64,000 bases of DNA, from NCBI RefSeq assembly GCF_033958435.1, contig NC_134137.1, positions 239,986,501 to 240,050,500 of the forward strand, given 5' to 3'. A program made the translations under genes and the position numbers. The DNA comes from Carettochelys insculpta. Lineage: Eukaryota > Chordata > Testudines > Carettochelyidae. Positions 52,101 to 55,100 of the stretch are shown here, piece after piece. The notes beneath the pieces are model-generated. The model searched no databases and was not told where the DNA came from. It was given only the letters and a program-made list of their open reading frames with translations. Position 1 is the stretch's first letter. The number at the start of each line of letters is the position of its first letter.

Positions 52101-55100
52101 AAAAGCACAGATCTGCACGACTATGAGCCCAAGCCTTAAATGACTGTAAACAAAAATCAGCACTTACAGGTCTATAATGAGCAGAAATCTTTTCCCATTG
52201 GAATATGCTAGGTTTACAGACAGGCAGATAAACAATCAAGTTTAGAAGACAGTATGAACAGGCCTTGAACTGCTATAAATGCAGTTTTGACATTTTAAAG
52301 AAATACACTGCAATCAATCATAGTGTTTTGAACAGCAGGAAAGCTGTGAATAGGAAACAATGAAACAAGAAAATCAAGATGATCCACTTTTATTTGCCTC
52401 GTTACTAAACACAGCAATTTACATTTTGCTTACCATTCCTTTGGGACAGAGGCATCCTGATACGCAGCCATGGCTAACACACTCTAAGTCATAGTTCTGG
52501 CAGGTCTTGGTACACTCTACCCCTACAGCTCTTGGGTCATTTGGAGGACAAACAAACTTGTCCATAGGCACCCTACACGTCAAGCTTCTTTTTACTTGAA
52601 GAAAGAAAATTAAAACAATTGTAATTAAGAAAATGTCATTAGGAAAGCACTGCTATTTAGGGATCTGTCAGCATTTCAATCAGAAGCTTAGTTTATGGAA
52701 GGACTAAAGTAGAACATAGGTTCCAAACCCAGTTTCCCATGCCTGTGAGTTAAACAGGGACATTCTAAAAAACCTACTGAAAGCCAATGGGATGACACAC
52801 AAAAGTTGTACTGCTGTAATTATCCGAGTGTAATTAAAGCAGTACACTCCCCTAGTGTGGGCACAGCTACACTGATGGGAAGGTGCTTGTACCAGTATAA
52901 GTGAAGCCCCTTAAGGAAGGGGAGTAAGGTATATCAGTGTAAAATACTTTTATAACAATAAAATTACATCTCCACTAGTCCGGCACAACTATGGGTATGT
53001 TAAGAGTGCATACTCCATTATGGCAGCATGCCACCTAAATGCATGTCCCTGTAGCACGGGTTTAAAATAGCAATGTAGTCTGTAAGGCTCTGCTTAGATA
53101 AGTAAAGACAACCCAGAACTTTAGGGTTCACACTCTACACAGCTCTCTACATGCTTATGCAGTGCCATTTTAGGCTGATTGTGAGGTGACAAAAGTAAGG
53201 ATAACAAAGACAAGGGCCACATCTGAGAGAAAGGATTGCAAACTCCTAGCCGCACAAAGGCCAGGTCTATATAAAAGGGGAAGGTCAAATTAAGGAACAC
53301 AGCTCCATCTACAATAATTATGTAGCTGGAGTCAACATAACTTAATTTGAGCTTCCACACCATCTCCACTCTGGGAGGCCAACAGGAGCTAACATTTCCA
53401 TCAACTCTCCTTTCTTTTCATTACAAGTAGGAGTACTAGTGTCAATGGATGTGCCCTCTGAGTTTGACTTTACATGTCCTTACCAGGTTTGCTAAATCAA
53501 ATTCTGAGAGATCGACCACAGCAGTGTCAATCTTCCCCCCAAAGGAAGACATGCCCAAAGAGGGTGAAAAAAACCTAACTGTATCTCTGCTGCACTGTGA
53601 TCATCCAACAGCAAGGAGGGTAGGGGAGGATGGGTTAAAATTACCACTAAGGCTATGATTACACTAGCCTGGAAGATCAACCCACTCAGGATTAATCTTC
53701 TGGGGTTCAATTTGCACATCTTGCAGAGACGCACCAAATCCGCCCATCAGGGGTTGGCATTGACCACTGTACTCCTCAGGAGATGCGAGGAATAAGGGAG
53801 GTTGATGGGAGAAACACTCCCATCAACCTTCTTCAGCGAGGCCGGCCAGGTACGTCGATTGTAGATATTTCAATTCAGCTACTCACCTGTATCTGCAATC
53901 AACTTAGTTTCCCTAGTGTAGACATAGCCTAAGTGATCATTGCCTTTAATCTCCTTTGCTAAGGTAAACCACAATGGCTGTTGTAAATGTTTTAGGAACC
54001 ACTCATGAGTGGTGCTCAGCATTTCACTGCGATTCAATGAACCCCTTTGGGTTCTCCTGAAGACATAAATGTACCCAGCTTCATCCTGTGCAAAGCACTG
54101 GTTTTATAAACACGCTTCATCTGCCCACACATTCCTGTTACGTCCCTCCCCTCGCCCATTGTGACAAGATGCTGCAGACAAGAACAACAAATATAAAGCA
54201 TACTGACTTCTGGAAGGTGGAGGATTGTCAAAGAAAGCATCTGACAGGAAGGCACCGGGGACTTGGTTTGTCATACAGTGCATGAAGCCATTTTCACAAT
54301 AGCTACAAAAGACAAACAAACAGGCATTTAACGTTCCCGTCATCACGATTTTCAGAGCATCTACAAAACAATTCCTAATCCCTGCCAAAAGCAACTTTGG
54401 TGATGATGATAAAGATGATGATGATGAAGAAGAAATGTGTACAGGCAGCAAGACTATAACTAGTAATTTGTACATACACTGGGCAATTGGTAGCTCCATA
54501 CCCACTGTATACCCTTAAGCCAGCATTTCCCAACAAGCAGAGGTATACGTACCCTGGAGGTATGCAAATATCTTCCAGGAGGTTCATCAACTCATTTGAC
54601 TAATTGGACAACAGCCTACCTATAAAAAGCCCTAGCAAAGTCAGTACAAACTGAAATTTCATACAGACTATGACTTGTTTATACTGTCTTATACTATACA
54701 CTGATGTGTAAGTGTAGTAGTTATATTCCAATTGATGCATTTTATAATTATATGGTAAAAATGAGAAAGCCAGTACATTTTCAGTAATGTCTGATTTTTT
54801 AAGCAAGTAGTTTTGAAGTGAAAAAGCAGTCCAGTAACACTTTAAAGACCAACAAAATAGACTAGCACTAGCTCTGTTACTTTTTAGATGAAGAGAAAAG
54901 GTTGGGTACACCTGACAACTCAAACTCCTGAAAGCTGTATGGTAGTCTGGAGAGGTTCAGAACCACTGCCTTAACCTACTAATATAAGAACATAAAATGG
55001 CCATACTGGGTCAGACCAAAGGTCCATCTAGCCCAGTATCCTGTCTGACAGTAGCCAATGCCAGGTGCCCCAGAGGAGGTGAACCAAAGACAATGATCAA

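Larger units (their letters stand above)
44580..52433 (-). other. VWF intron 18
   Basis: 7854 bp. Hairpin element 44626-44800 next to the exon 19 acceptor, MITEs at 50729-51027 and 51108-51365, and GC-rich stretches at 46880-47180 and 47220-47560 of unknown type. 44810-46870, 47570-50720 and 51370-52430 show nothing recognised; 48780-49440 is A/T-rich. Confidence 0.7.
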
